Source of the DNA: Myxococcales bacterium 68-20
GTDB taxonomy: Bacteria > Myxococcota_A > Polyangia > Polyangiales > Polyangiaceae
DNA length: 64,000 nt
Direction of reading: 5' to 3'
Assembly (NCBI GenBank): GCA_001899635.1
Contig: MKVQ01000048.1
Span: 248,001-312,000 of the forward strand
Shown here: piece by piece, positions 9,690-17,888 of the stretch
Layout of the letters: each line of letters opens with the position of its first letter
How positions within the stretch are numbered: the first letter of the stretch is position 1
Notes under the pieces: generated by a model
The model's database searches: none
What the model was told of the DNA's origin: nothing
What the model saw: the letters and a program-made list of their open reading frames with translations, nothing else
Made by a program: the position numbers and the translations under genes

Positions 9690-10431
9690 ACCACCGAAGT
9701 TCGGCTCGCTCCAGATCCAAGGGCCCCATCGCGTAGTACCCACCACTGCGGTGATCCAGTCGCGTTCTTGGACTTCACCATTCGTGAGTGGAGCACCGGG
9801 ACGAGCAAGCCCATCGAGCTTCCAACGAGCGCGCCGGCGATCGCGTCCGTCGGGTAGTGAAAGCCCCCCTGAACAATGAGTAGCGCGACGCTTGCCGCGA
9901 GCGCATGGCTGCCCCCGAGCACGACGAATCTCCAGGGACTCGCGGGATGGCGCTTCCAGGACGTGAACGTGTACGCGGTCGCCGCCGCGAACGCGAACGA
10001 GGAGTGTCCCGAGACGAAGCTGCGAACCGCGTCGGGGCTCTCGAGATCGGCCTGCGTCGCGTGCGGGCTGTAGACGAACGGTGAGGTGCGATTCACCGCC
10101 GACTTCGTCAGCTGGGTGATCGCTTGCGAGAGCAGAACCGCCTCGAGTGTCACGAAGGTGTCCTCGAACCAACCATCGAAGCGGGTATCGGCGGCGTTGA
10201 TGACCATGGGTGCGAGCACCAGTCCGGCGGCGATGACGGTCGCGAGCTCGCGCGCGGTGGTGAATAGTTGCCGACAACGGCCTCGTCGATGCCGAGCATG
10301 TCCCCGGGTGGCTTGCAGGTCGGGTAGCACGCTGGTTTGGGAGCCTCGAGGATGTGAGGCATTGTCCCGGCTGCACCGAGCGCGACGACGGCGGAGTCGT
10401 ACGCCCACTTGAGTCGGTACGGGCTTGACAC
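9690..10431 (-). pseudogene. PAP2-family phosphatase, frameshifted
   Basis: GTG at 10431, five bases after the histidine kinase stop, opens a frame that reads to about 10262 (MLGIDEAVVGNYS). The phosphatase continues in another frame from LFTTAREL. The second frame contains the PAP2 signatures: KSAVNRTSPF, a VSGHSSFAF motif and GGFHYPTD with the second catalytic His, plus hydrophobic membrane segments. No natural stop follows; the frame runs on antisense through the tRNA gene, so the 3' end is also damaged and the boundary given is approximate. Original role: membrane phosphatidate or lipid phosphatase, co-transcribed with the kinase. One frameshift could be a sequencing error, but the lost 3' end argues for decay. 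Confidence 0.7.
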
Positions 10432-10436
10432 TGCCG

Positions 10437-11525
10437 CTAGCCCTCGCCGCGAGGCGGGACGACGCGCGGAAGCCGGAGCGTGAACGTCGAGCCCATACCG
10501 GGCTCGCTTTCCACATCGATGTGTCCGTTCTGTACCAGCGCTGCGTGCTGCGCGATGCGCAATCCAATGCCGGCGCCCCCGCCGGAACCTGGTTGGATGG
10601 TACTGAAGAGGCTCTCCAGGCGCTCCTTCGAGATCCCCGGGCCCGAATCACGCACGCGCAGCAGGATGTAATCCTGAACCTCTTCCCCTTCGACGATGAC
10701 GAAGCCCTGCCGCGTGAACTTGACGGCGTTCTGTACGAGGTTGCCGAGCGCGTCGAAGAAGAGCGCGCGATCGAGGACAACACGGCACGACCGATCCACC
10801 TGCGCTTCGAAGCGGAGACCTTTGCGCCGCGCGTCGGCATCACTCTCGCACATGACCTCCTGAACGAGCTCCGCGAGGTACATCTCCTCCGGGTGGACTG
10901 GTGTCGACTCCGGCCGGAATCGCTCGACCCGGAGGACCCCATCAACAAGCCTTCGAAGTCGCTGTCCACTTCTTCGGAGCCTCCGGAGATCCTCCGCATC
11001 GACGCTCCCCTTCTGCGAGACCATCTCGACGCCCATCGATAGCGCCGCGAGCGGGTTCCGGAGTTGATGCATGACGCCCGCAAGGTACTCTGCGCGTTCT
11101 TGCATGACGTTCTCTGCTTGGTGCGTCGCGTAGCGGCGTACCGATTCCGCCGTCAGCTCGAACACGGCATCGTAGAAGTACGAGTACTCCGCGAACGAAA
11201 CATCGATCTTCCGCTCTTTAATCCAATCGCGGACGGTCCTCACCGCGATACGGTACTCTTGGACGACCTCTTCTATGGGCACGTCCTGCTCGACGCGCAC
11301 TTCGGGATCGAGGCGCTCTTCGATTTTCCACATGTCCTCGGTGCACTCGGCCTCACAGAGCTGCTGCAGCTGCTTCCCGATGATGCGCAGCTGCACGGGA
11401 AGCTTGTCCTTCAGAGCAGCTTCGCTGAGCTCGGGGTGTGGATGCCGCGAGCGCGTCCAGCGCTCGTACCAACGCTCCACGATCGCATTCGTGTTTTCAA
11501 TCAGCTCAACGGCCAGTGAGGACAT
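10437..11525 (-). CDS. Soluble sensor histidine kinase with RsbRD-like N-terminus
   Basis: 362 residues; ATG at 11525, chosen because the protein family begins there and upstream residues look non-coding. Residues ~8-140 form an all-helical RsbRD-type sensor region (IVERWYERW near 14-23). HisKA has phospho-acceptor His153 (MHQLRNPL), N-box GNLVQNAVKF (261-270), G1 DSGPGIS (293-299) and G2 GGGAGIGLRI (315-324). No membrane segments, so it senses cytoplasmic signals. It autophosphorylates His153 and passes phosphate to an unknown response regulator; none is adjacent. The damaged PAP2 gene follows in the same transcript. Confidence 0.9.
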   Translation of the reverse strand: MSSLAVELIENTNAIVERWYERWTRSRHPHPELSEAALKDKLPVQLRIIGKQLQQLCEAECTEDMWKIEERLDPEVRVEQDVPIEEVVQEYRIAVRTVRDWIKERKIDVSFAEYSYFYDAVFELTAESVRRYATHQAENVMQERAEYLAGVMHQLRNPLAALSMGVEMVSQKGSVDAEDLRRLRRSGQRLRRLVDGVLRVERFRPESTPVHPEEMYLAELVQEVMCESDADARRKGLRFEAQVDRSCRVVLDRALFFDALGNLVQNAVKFTRQGFVIVEGEEVQDYILLRVRDSGPGISKERLESLFSTIQPGSGGGAGIGLRIAQHAALVQNGHIDVESEPGMGSTFTLRLPRVVPPRGEG

Positions 11526-11816
11526 AGGCCCACCTCGGTACGTCCGTAGGCAGTCTGCACGCCCGCGCAAGGTCAAGGACGGACGCTTGCATCGCGCGGG
11601 CCTTCGATCTCCATACGAGCTCACACCGATCGCCACGCACGAGGCCGCGCACGTGAAGGTCGGCTTCAGCGCCCCGCGCCAGACTGCCACGATGCCTGCC
11701 ACGCTTGTGAGTCATGTCGCGCCTCATGCCCGGCTGCAGATGGCTTGCTGCTGGCTCGACCGCACCGGCTGCTCAACGCTTGTACCGTTGCACTCGAGTT
11801 CGGCGCCTTGCTCTGT

Positions 11817-12020
11817 TCAAACTGCAGGCGCTCCGGCCAGCACGAGGTCGGCCAGCGAGAGGATTCCCACCAACCCGATTCTCGTGGTCGACCACGACGA
11901 GCCGCTGACCTGACGGGTCCTCATCTTCTCGAGCACTTCGTCCAGAGGGGGCGCTCGATCCCGAACTCCCGCGACACGAAGACGTTCTCGAAGTCGAGCC
12001 GCCTCGACTTCTCTCGCAAA
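11817..12020 (-). pseudogene. CBS-domain remnant
   Basis: All three minus frames contribute consecutive pieces of one CBS domain: ENVFVSREFGIERPL, then LDEVLEKMRTRQVSG, then QRLVVVDHENRVG, then GILSLADLVLAG. Reading in order needs about three frameshifts in 200 bases, so it cannot encode an intact protein. CBS domains bind adenosyl ligands and often pair in regulators or kinases. The rest of the gene is not visible. The stretch 11526-11816 upstream of the kinase start shows no gene. Confidence 0.6.
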
Positions 12021-12139
12021 GCAAGGCGGGGTCGTCGAGAGATCAACCATCGACCCCCAGTTCCTGTGGGAGCTCACGGCGCAGGAGGATTCGCCTCGCG
12101 GAGCCAACTGCCCATCGTCTCTCGTTGGGGAGGCCGTCA

Positions 12140-13639
12140 CTACTTCGCGCAGACGAGGCTCTCGCCGCCGGGCGCGAGGCCCTTGCAGCGGTCGGTCAGC
12201 TCGCCGCACTGGAGGCCGCTCGCGACGGTGCCGCCTGCGCAGAAGTATCCGCTCCAGGGCGCGAGCTCGCTGCAGTAGAGGCCGTCCGCCTTGCCGGTGC
12301 AGGAGTCCTTCGCCCTGACGCCCTCGTCGACCTTCCCCTTCTTGATGGCGGCGAGCGGGAGCCAGCCGAAGCGCCCTCCGATCGAGCCGTACGCAAAGAT
12401 CATCGACCTCTTCGTCGGATGATAGACGCGCACGCGCACGAGCGTCGGCACCTCGGCGGTGGAGCGCGCGCGCTTGAAGGCGAGCGCGTCGTCGGCGACG
12501 AAGAGCGTGTCGGTCGCGGCGCCACCTACGCCCGGCGTGTGGAACGCGAGGTTGATCACGTTGCCGTCGCGGAGGAGGTAGTCGCGAGCGCGCTTGCTCG
12601 AGTCGTTGCCCTTCGCCACCTTCGCCTGCGCCCACGCTGGTAGCTTGTCCGCAGAGAAGGTCGCCTGCGATTGCCCCAAGTCCTTCGCCGACTTGACGAC
12701 ATAGCTCGTGCTCGACAGGTTCGAGCGCCGCGCCGTCCTGATGTTCGGCATCTTGGAGAGCTCACGTTTCTTCACCACCTTGGAGAGCGGGATCCAACTC
12801 GATGCCGCGAGCTTGCCGGCGATCGACACCGAGAATGCGTACACGTACGTGTGCTTCGCGCTCTCACCGTCGACCTGCATCGTCTTCTTCTGGCCGAAGT
12901 TGATCTTCACGCAGGTCTTGCCGTCGACCTTCTTCGTCTTCGAACCGTTCGCGCCCGCCCACTCGAAGCAGGAGCTCCGCACCGGCTGGCCGCGGCGGTG
13001 GCCGGTGCCGTCGTAGAGCGGCGTGTCGTTCGCGATCTCCCAGCGACCGATCTCGTCGATCGACGCGAGCTTGTTCCCTCCGCGCTTGTCGATCTCGCCC
13101 ACCTGCGATGGCGGAAGGTAACGATTGCGCCCCGGCTGCTCGCTCGGAAGCTCGCAGTTCAGCGGCGATCCCTCGCACACGCAGCTCCGCTTCGTCTTCT
13201 GCCGGCAACGCCACTTCTTCGCGCCGAGGTTCATGCGCTTCTCGCCCTTCGGTATCGCGTCGGGCGCGATCGCCGGACGAACCGAGAGCGCCTCGACGTC
13301 GCCCGCCTCGACCGCGGCGTCTTCGGCGTCTTCGGCCGCGTCCTCCGCCGTCTCCTCTTCGGGGATCGGGTTGTCTGCGATCTCGCCCGACGCATCGCGG
13401 ATCGGCTCGCCGTACTCGTCGACCGCCCCCGCACTTTCGGCCTGCTCGTCCGGGACCGAGAGGTCCTCCTCGTCCGCGATGGGCTCGTCGTCACCGATAT
13501 CGAGCGCTGCAAGCTCGACCCCCTCCTCGACCACGTCGAACGGCGCCGCATCGCCGAGCTCGTTGAAGCGGCAAGCGGAGACGGTGGAGAGGAGACCGAC
13601 GGCGAGGAGGACCGGGACGGCGAAGGGCGACGCGCGCAT
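12140..13639 (-). CDS. Large lipoprotein of unknown function
   Basis: 499 residues. Start ATG at 13639, with GAAGG seven bases upstream; a TTG at 13657 is the alternative. The signal peptide ends at VSAC. Residues ~30-120 are a strongly acidic linker (Asp/Glu/Ala). The rest is a Cys-containing domain with a WRCRQKTKRSCVC patch, basic segments, a FGQKKTMQ stretch, and a C-terminal Cys-rich end with CTGKADGLYC and the tail ESLVCAK. It resembles secreted myxobacterial proteins of unknown role, with no catalytic signature seen. It stands alone between two remnants. Confidence 0.83.
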   Translation of the reverse strand: MRASPFAVPVLLAVGLLSTVSACRFNELGDAAPFDVVEEGVELAALDIGDDEPIADEEDLSVPDEQAESAGAVDEYGEPIRDASGEIADNPIPEEETAEDAAEDAEDAAVEAGDVEALSVRPAIAPDAIPKGEKRMNLGAKKWRCRQKTKRSCVCEGSPLNCELPSEQPGRNRYLPPSQVGEIDKRGGNKLASIDEIGRWEIANDTPLYDGTGHRRGQPVRSSCFEWAGANGSKTKKVDGKTCVKINFGQKKTMQVDGESAKHTYVYAFSVSIAGKLAASSWIPLSKVVKKRELSKMPNIRTARRSNLSSTSYVVKSAKDLGQSQATFSADKLPAWAQAKVAKGNDSSKRARDYLLRDGNVINLAFHTPGVGGAATDTLFVADDALAFKRARSTAEVPTLVRVRVYHPTKRSMIFAYGSIGGRFGWLPLAAIKKGKVDEGVRAKDSCTGKADGLYCSELAPWSGYFCAGGTVASGLQCGELTDRCKGLAPGGESLVCAK

Positions 13640-13657
13640 GCGCACGCCTTCGAGCAA

Positions 13658-14215
13658 GAGCGATACCAGCGGACCTCACCGCCGAGGCGCGCACGGATCT
13701 GCGCAACGGAGCACGCAGGCCGGCTCGGCGACTCGAGAACGACGCCCGACCCGCAGAGAAAACATGGCCAAAGCCGCTTGCGCAAATCCTCGCGCAAGCC
13801 ACCGCTGCCGGGGAGCACACATCGGGGTGGTCGACAAGCCAGGGCAACGACGGCCGCGGCGGAATCGAACCGATGCAACGCGCGGATGCACGAAGCACAA
13901 TGCCGATCGCGACGAGCTCGGCGCTCCGCCTTCACGCATGCGGTCGCTCCCGATCGCCAACGTCGTCCCCGGCATGGAGATCGAAGGTCCGATCTTGGAG
14001 CCACTTGCAGACTGTTGAAAGCGGGAGGCATTGGCGGCTTCGGCCGACCGCTGGCTGCTGCGGAGTCGGCGGATGCGGCGCTGCTTTCGCGTCGCGGGAG
14101 CGAGGATTCGCTCCTCGCCCCATGCCGCCTCACCCGGCTGAGGCGAGTCGGGCGATTCGGACGGGGTTGTAAGTGGCGTCAACGGCGGTGCTCGACAGCA
14201 GGTCCGCGCTTGAAG
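13658..14215. other. Intergenic stretch with no convincing gene
   Basis: Open frames here are antisense shadows. A 26-codon frame from ATG 13938 (beginning MRSLPIANVVPGMEIEGPI) resembles the N-terminus of some regulatory domains but stops at once, so it may be the head of a lost gene. No tRNA or clear hairpin was seen. Confidence 0.4.
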
Positions 14216-14271
14216 TCGTTCGTCGAACGATGGTCCGATGCCTCCGAAAACGATGGTCCGATGCCTCCGAA
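14216..14271. repeat. Palindrome plus 22-bp direct repeat
   Basis: 14216-14230 is a perfect inverted repeat with 7-base arms (TCGTTCG-T-CGAACGA). It partly overlaps the first of two 22-base direct copies of ACGATGGTCCGATGCCTCCG(AA) at 14227-14248 and 14250-14271. They lie directly before the enoyl-CoA hydratase remnant. The palindrome is the size of a TetR-type operator; the direct repeat looks like a local duplication. Confidence 0.55.
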
Positions 14272-14280
14272 GGAGAGCGC

Positions 14281-14540
14281 ATGGGCGACATCAACGTTTC
14301 GCACAAGGACGGCATGCTCGACATCGAGCTCAATCGCTCGAACGAGAAGAACGCGCTCACCTTCGCGATGTACAGACGTTGGCCGAGACACTTCGCTGGG
14401 CCAGCACCGAACGGGCCGTGCGCGTGGTGCTCCTCTCGGCCGAGGGCGACGCGTTCCGCACCGGCAACGACATCGGAGATTTAGCTGGTCGGCTTCGACG
14501 CCATTCTCGTGCGCGCAGTCGCTCATCCGTCGTGCTCGAC
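14281..14540 (+). pseudogene. Enoyl-CoA hydratase/isomerase remnant
   Basis: ATG at 14281 begins MGDINVSHKDGMLDIELNRS, then NEKNALTFAMY, a typical crotonase N-terminus (the LNRxxxxNAL motif). After one frameshift near 14368 the next frame continues TLAETLRWAS, VRVVLLSAEG and FRTGNDIGDL, equivalent to the oxyanion-hole region. A second frameshift gives VGFDAILV. Only ~85 residues remain of a ~260-residue enzyme, so it is dead. A GAGAGC sequence precedes the start. Crotonases hydrate enoyl-CoA in fatty-acid oxidation. Confidence 0.7.
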
Positions 14541-14559
14541 GGCCGCGCGAGCGCGCGCC

Positions 14560-15243
14560 CTACGGCGACGTCGTCAGCGTGCCCAGGACGAACGCGCTCG
14601 GCGGAAGCTCCGGTCCTACGGCATAGACGTCGCTCGACGTCGACAGGCTCGAGACGTCCTGGCAAGCGCCGGTGGTTGGTTGGCGCCAGTACACAGCGCC
14701 CGCGTGCGGCTTGGTCACGGGATAGCGACGAGTGCCGAGGCCCTCGTACTTCTGACCATACTTCGGTGCGGGCAATCCCTTCGCGAGGTAGACGAGCTCG
14801 GTACCGGTACAGCTTGCCGATGCGAAGTACCCGCCGACGAGGGCGGTCGCTGTCGGCATGCATCGCCAGCTCCCATCGGCGTGCTGGAGGAAGGAGCAGT
14901 CCTCACCGCCGCGCGCGGAGTCGGACCATCCGAGGAACTGTTGCGTGCCGTCGTCGCCCTTGAGATAACGCAGCTTCAGCCGCGAACCACCCTTGTGCCA
15001 CTCGCCTGCCATCGCGTTCGGGACGGGGGATCCGGACGATGAGGACGATGACGACGACGAGCCGTCAGCGTTGGCGCCGGGTGCGCCAGGACGGCCATTG
15101 TCCTCGTCGTCGTCCCCGATCAGGGGAAGCGAGCTGCACGCTGCCATGACGAAGTACACGGCACATCCCGAAGCGAGGACGGCCAGAGCTCGAGGGATAC
15201 GCAATCTTAGTTCCTCCCGGGAGCGCGATGCGCACTCCTCCAT
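14560..15243 (-). CDS. Lipoprotein with poly-Ser linker
   Basis: 227 residues from ATG at 15243. A basic N-terminus and hydrophobic stretch end at MAAC near residue 36. A run of acidic residues and then nine Ser residues (~62-70) forms a tether. The folded part (~77-210) has the pattern of small myxobacterial lipoproteins: LKLRYLKGDDGTQQFLGW, a CSFLQHADGSWRCMP patch, and Cys pairs. The C-terminus ends abruptly (TLTTSP) next to the enoyl-CoA hydratase remnant, so the last few residues may have been replaced by rearrangement. Function unknown. Confidence 0.75.
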   Translation of the reverse strand: MEECASRSREELRLRIPRALAVLASGCAVYFVMAACSSLPLIGDDDEDNGRPGAPGANADGSSSSSSSSSGSPVPNAMAGEWHKGGSRLKLRYLKGDDGTQQFLGWSDSARGGEDCSFLQHADGSWRCMPTATALVGGYFASASCTGTELVYLAKGLPAPKYGQKYEGLGTRRYPVTKPHAGAVYWRQPTTGACQDVSSLSTSSDVYAVGPELPPSAFVLGTLTTSP

Positions 15244-15376
15244 AAATCACGAATCGGAGCGCACCTGCCGTCCGCGCACAAGATCGAAGCGCCGCTCGGC
15301 TTCGACCGGGTTCTTCGGTGGTCCGAGACCGACGAACGAGAGTCAGCGGAGGCGCGTGGCGAGGCCCGTCAACGTT

Positions 15377-15553
15377 CTACGCGGCCTCGTCGGGCCACGC
15401 ATCGAGCAGATCGAGGTACTCCTCCCGCGTGATGAGGCCGCGCGCGCGCGCCTCGTCCACTTGCGCGAGCGCAGTGTCGGAGCTCGGTCGGGCAGCGACG
15501 AACCAGTTTCGGAGGACATGGACGGCGGACGTCGAGGCGGCATCGCGGGACAT
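15377..15553 (-). CDS. Small SHOCT-like protein
   Basis: 58 codons from ATG at 15553 to TAG at 15377-15379. The sequence begins MSRDAAST and ends in a short helical motif, DEARARGLITREEYLDLLDA, that fits the SHOCT pattern (a G-(L/I)-IT-EEY helix usually found at protein C-termini). Codon use is strongly GC3-biased, as in real genes here. No strong ribosome site is visible. It may be a free SHOCT peptide or the tail of a lost gene. Confidence 0.45.
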   Translation of the reverse strand: MSRDAASTSAVHVLRNWFVAARPSSDTALAQVDEARARGLITREEYLDLLDAWPDEAA

Positions 15554-15945
15554 GCCCCGACGCTACGCCCCGGCGCACACCCAAGGTGTCATGCGGTTAG
15601 ACGTGGGTGCTCGGCTAGCCTCGCCGAGACGCGGAGCGAACCGTGTAGCGTCGCCACTACAGCGACGAACGACGCGACGCCGTTCTTGCTGCATGCTCGC
15701 TACACCGAGCCGTCTGCTCGCGACTGCGTGCTGCGCGCCCGCTACACCGCGCACGGTGGCGCCGCGACATGACAGCGCCGTCTCGGAACGCGAACTGCAC
15801 AGCGCAGCCGACGCGAGCGCGAAGGTAATCACGCGCTGCGGCGCGTGCATCGGCCGCGTAGGCGCGTGCACGGACAGGTGAACGGGTATCGGCCCCGAGA
15901 TTGCTGAGGGCGCCCCGTCTCGGTCCTTTCTTCGGAGGAACACGC
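15554..15945. other. Leader region of envelope operon, no gene
   Basis: About 390 bases upstream of the outer-membrane operon. It contains the 9-base motif CGCTACACC twice (around 15698 and 15748) and a related inverted copy TGTAGCG near 15643, possibly regulatory. A good ribosome site GGAGGA stands just before the 15946 start. No convincing open reading frame. Confidence 0.35.
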
Positions 15946-17490
15946 ATGCGCTCCGCAATGCTCTGGTCGGCGAGCATCCTCGCCGTCGGGCTCTCTTTTG
16001 TTTCCGTCGACGCCAAAGCTGCCGGCGAAGACTCGCTCGACGAGGCGCTCGAACAGGATCTCACGCCGATCCCTGCGAGCGACGGGGCGGTGTTCATACC
16101 GTCGTTGACCTCCCCGGACGCCGAGCCGCCCGTCATCGTCTATCACGCGGGCGAGCGCGTCGCGTCCGGCTCGACCGGGCAGCGAATCACGCTCCCGCCG
16201 GGCAGCTACCGCCTGTCGATCGGCTCCGAGAGCGACGCCATGCCGGCCACCGTCGACGTCGTCGTCACGCGCGGCAGGACCACCACGGTGACGCCGTTCT
16301 TCGGTGGTGTCCGCGTCGCGCTCGTGGGCGTGAACGGTGAGGCAGTCGCGGGTGACTATGTCATCGCGACTGCGAAGGACCGCGTCGTCGTCGGCCGCGG
16401 CAAGATCGATCCGAAGTCGAAAGCGTCCGCGCGCACGCACATCGTTCCGCCGGGCGAATACGTCGTCGTGTACGGCTCGTCGGCATCGAGCCTCGACAAC
16501 TCGTTCGCGCTCCGCGTGGGCGGCGGCGACGTGATCCGCTATCGCCTCGTCGCCGACGGCGACCAGATCGTGAGGTCCGAGTTCGGCGACGCACCGGTGC
16601 AGAGCACCGAATCGGTGTGGAACGCTCGCTGGATCGTCGGAGCCTCGGGCAGCGCCACCCGGTCGACCAATACGCTCGCGACGGTCCAGGGCGACGCCTT
16701 CCTGATCGATCTGTTCAGTCGCTTCGAGGGCGGGATCAGGACCAAGCAGCACGCTGCCACCCTGCGACTCAATGTGGACCAACGCCTGATCGGGCTCGAG
16801 GAGCGCACCGGGTGGAAGCTCCCGCTGCGCCCTGTCACCAACGAGGTCGAAGGCGAGCTCTTCTACACGTTCCGACTCGGAGGCATCGTCGGCCCCTATG
16901 CGCGCGCGCTCGGAAGGACCGCGCTCTTTGCGACGAACGTGAGGGCTCCCCAACAGCTCGACGTCGTGACGATCGACGCAGCGCAGAACGAGATCGGCCG
17001 AACGACCGTGGCCGCTCAGAACAACGTTCGTCTGTTCGAGCCGCTCGCGCCGCTCCAGTTCGTCGAAGATGCCGGCCTCGCCGTGAGCGTGATCGACAAC
17101 GACGTCGCGACCATCGGCGTGCGCGGTGGTCCGGGGTTCCGCCAGGCCTACTTCGGCAGCGGCCGCTTCATCCGCGAGAACAACGGCTCGCGCCTCCTCC
17201 TCCAGCGGCTCGACGACAGCTCGCAGTTCGGCGGCGTCGGCACCGGCATCGCCGAGCTTCGCCTCTTCTCGACGTTGACCGTCTCATCCCGCTTCGACGC
17301 CTTCGTCGCGGCGAGCCAGCTCGACGGGACGATCGTTCCGGTCTTCCGCTGGGACAACACCGCGGCCATCCGCATCGGCCGCTACGCCTCCGTCGCGTAC
17401 ACGTTCTCGCTCCGTCGAGACGACGTCGCCCTTCCCGAGCTGCAGTCGCTCCAAGGCCTGCAGCTCCGCGCAAGCTACGGGCTCTTCTGA
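15946..17490 (+). CDS. Outer-membrane beta-barrel protein with PEGA-like N-terminal domains
   Basis: 514 residues; ATG at 15946 is preceded by GGAGGA at 8 bases, which decides the start over the upstream frame. The signal peptide is likely cleaved at AKA near residue 24. Residues ~60-220 hold two short Ig-like segments with the PEGA-type phrase LPPGSYRLSIG and later VPPGEYVVVYG. From ~230 to the end, alternating strands and a terminal Phe (YGLF) suggest a barrel or a large periplasmic beta-domain. First gene of a four-gene envelope operon with a small lipoprotein, an OmpA lipoprotein and another barrel. Function not established. Confidence 0.82.
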   Translation: MRSAMLWSASILAVGLSFVSVDAKAAGEDSLDEALEQDLTPIPASDGAVFIPSLTSPDAEPPVIVYHAGERVASGSTGQRITLPPGSYRLSIGSESDAMPATVDVVVTRGRTTTVTPFFGGVRVALVGVNGEAVAGDYVIATAKDRVVVGRGKIDPKSKASARTHIVPPGEYVVVYGSSASSLDNSFALRVGGGDVIRYRLVADGDQIVRSEFGDAPVQSTESVWNARWIVGASGSATRSTNTLATVQGDAFLIDLFSRFEGGIRTKQHAATLRLNVDQRLIGLEERTGWKLPLRPVTNEVEGELFYTFRLGGIVGPYARALGRTALFATNVRAPQQLDVVTIDAAQNEIGRTTVAAQNNVRLFEPLAPLQFVEDAGLAVSVIDNDVATIGVRGGPGFRQAYFGSGRFIRENNGSRLLLQRLDDSSQFGGVGTGIAELRLFSTLTVSSRFDAFVAASQLDGTIVPVFRWDNTAAIRIGRYASVAYTFSLRRDDVALPELQSLQGLQLRASYGLF

Positions 17491-17507
17491 GCCCTCGAGG
17501 AACCGTC

Positions 17508-17888
17508 ATGAATCGAATGACCCTGGTCTACCTGTTGGGCGTCGGCCTGCTCTCACTCGCCGGATGCGGCGCTAGCGCAGCTCCGGCTGCAACCGCGATC
17601 GCCGAGGCCCCGAGCGACGAGATCATCCGCTACCAGTCCGTGGTCCGCGAGCTCGGTGCGCGCCCGGATGCTACCGCCTCGCGGCTCGAGCTCGAGAAGT
17701 GCGATGCGTGGCTCGCCTCGGCGCGCGCGCGGAGCGCCGCCGCTCCCGACTCGCCCGACGTGCGCCTCTACCTCGACGCGGTCGCCGCCGTTCTCGTCAA
17801 GGTCAAGTCCGACATCGCGCTGCGCGAGGCCGAAACCGCTGCGAGCGCGAACGCGCCGGAGTCCGCACCGAAGGAGACGCTCAAGTGA
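17508..17888 (+). CDS. Small lipoprotein
   Basis: 126 residues; ATG at 17508, 17 bases after the barrel gene. A textbook lipobox (LAGC, Cys at ~19) is followed by an Ala-rich, probably helical body with Arg/Glu/Ala heptad-like patterns and an Ala/Glu/Lys tail. Its TGA overlaps the following GTG (GTGA), so translation is coupled to the OmpA lipoprotein. Perhaps an assembly or tethering factor for its neighbours; no known family recognised. Confidence 0.85.
   Translation: MNRMTLVYLLGVGLLSLAGCGASAAPAATAIAEAPSDEIIRYQSVVRELGARPDATASRLELEKCDAWLASARARSAAAPDSPDVRLYLDAVAAVLVKVKSDIALREAETAASANAPESAPKETLK

Noticed and set aside
13873-14172. 99-codon plus-strand frame in the 13.9-kb gap
   Set aside because: No domain, Arg/Ser-rich composition, and it fits antisense noise of a GC-rich gap.
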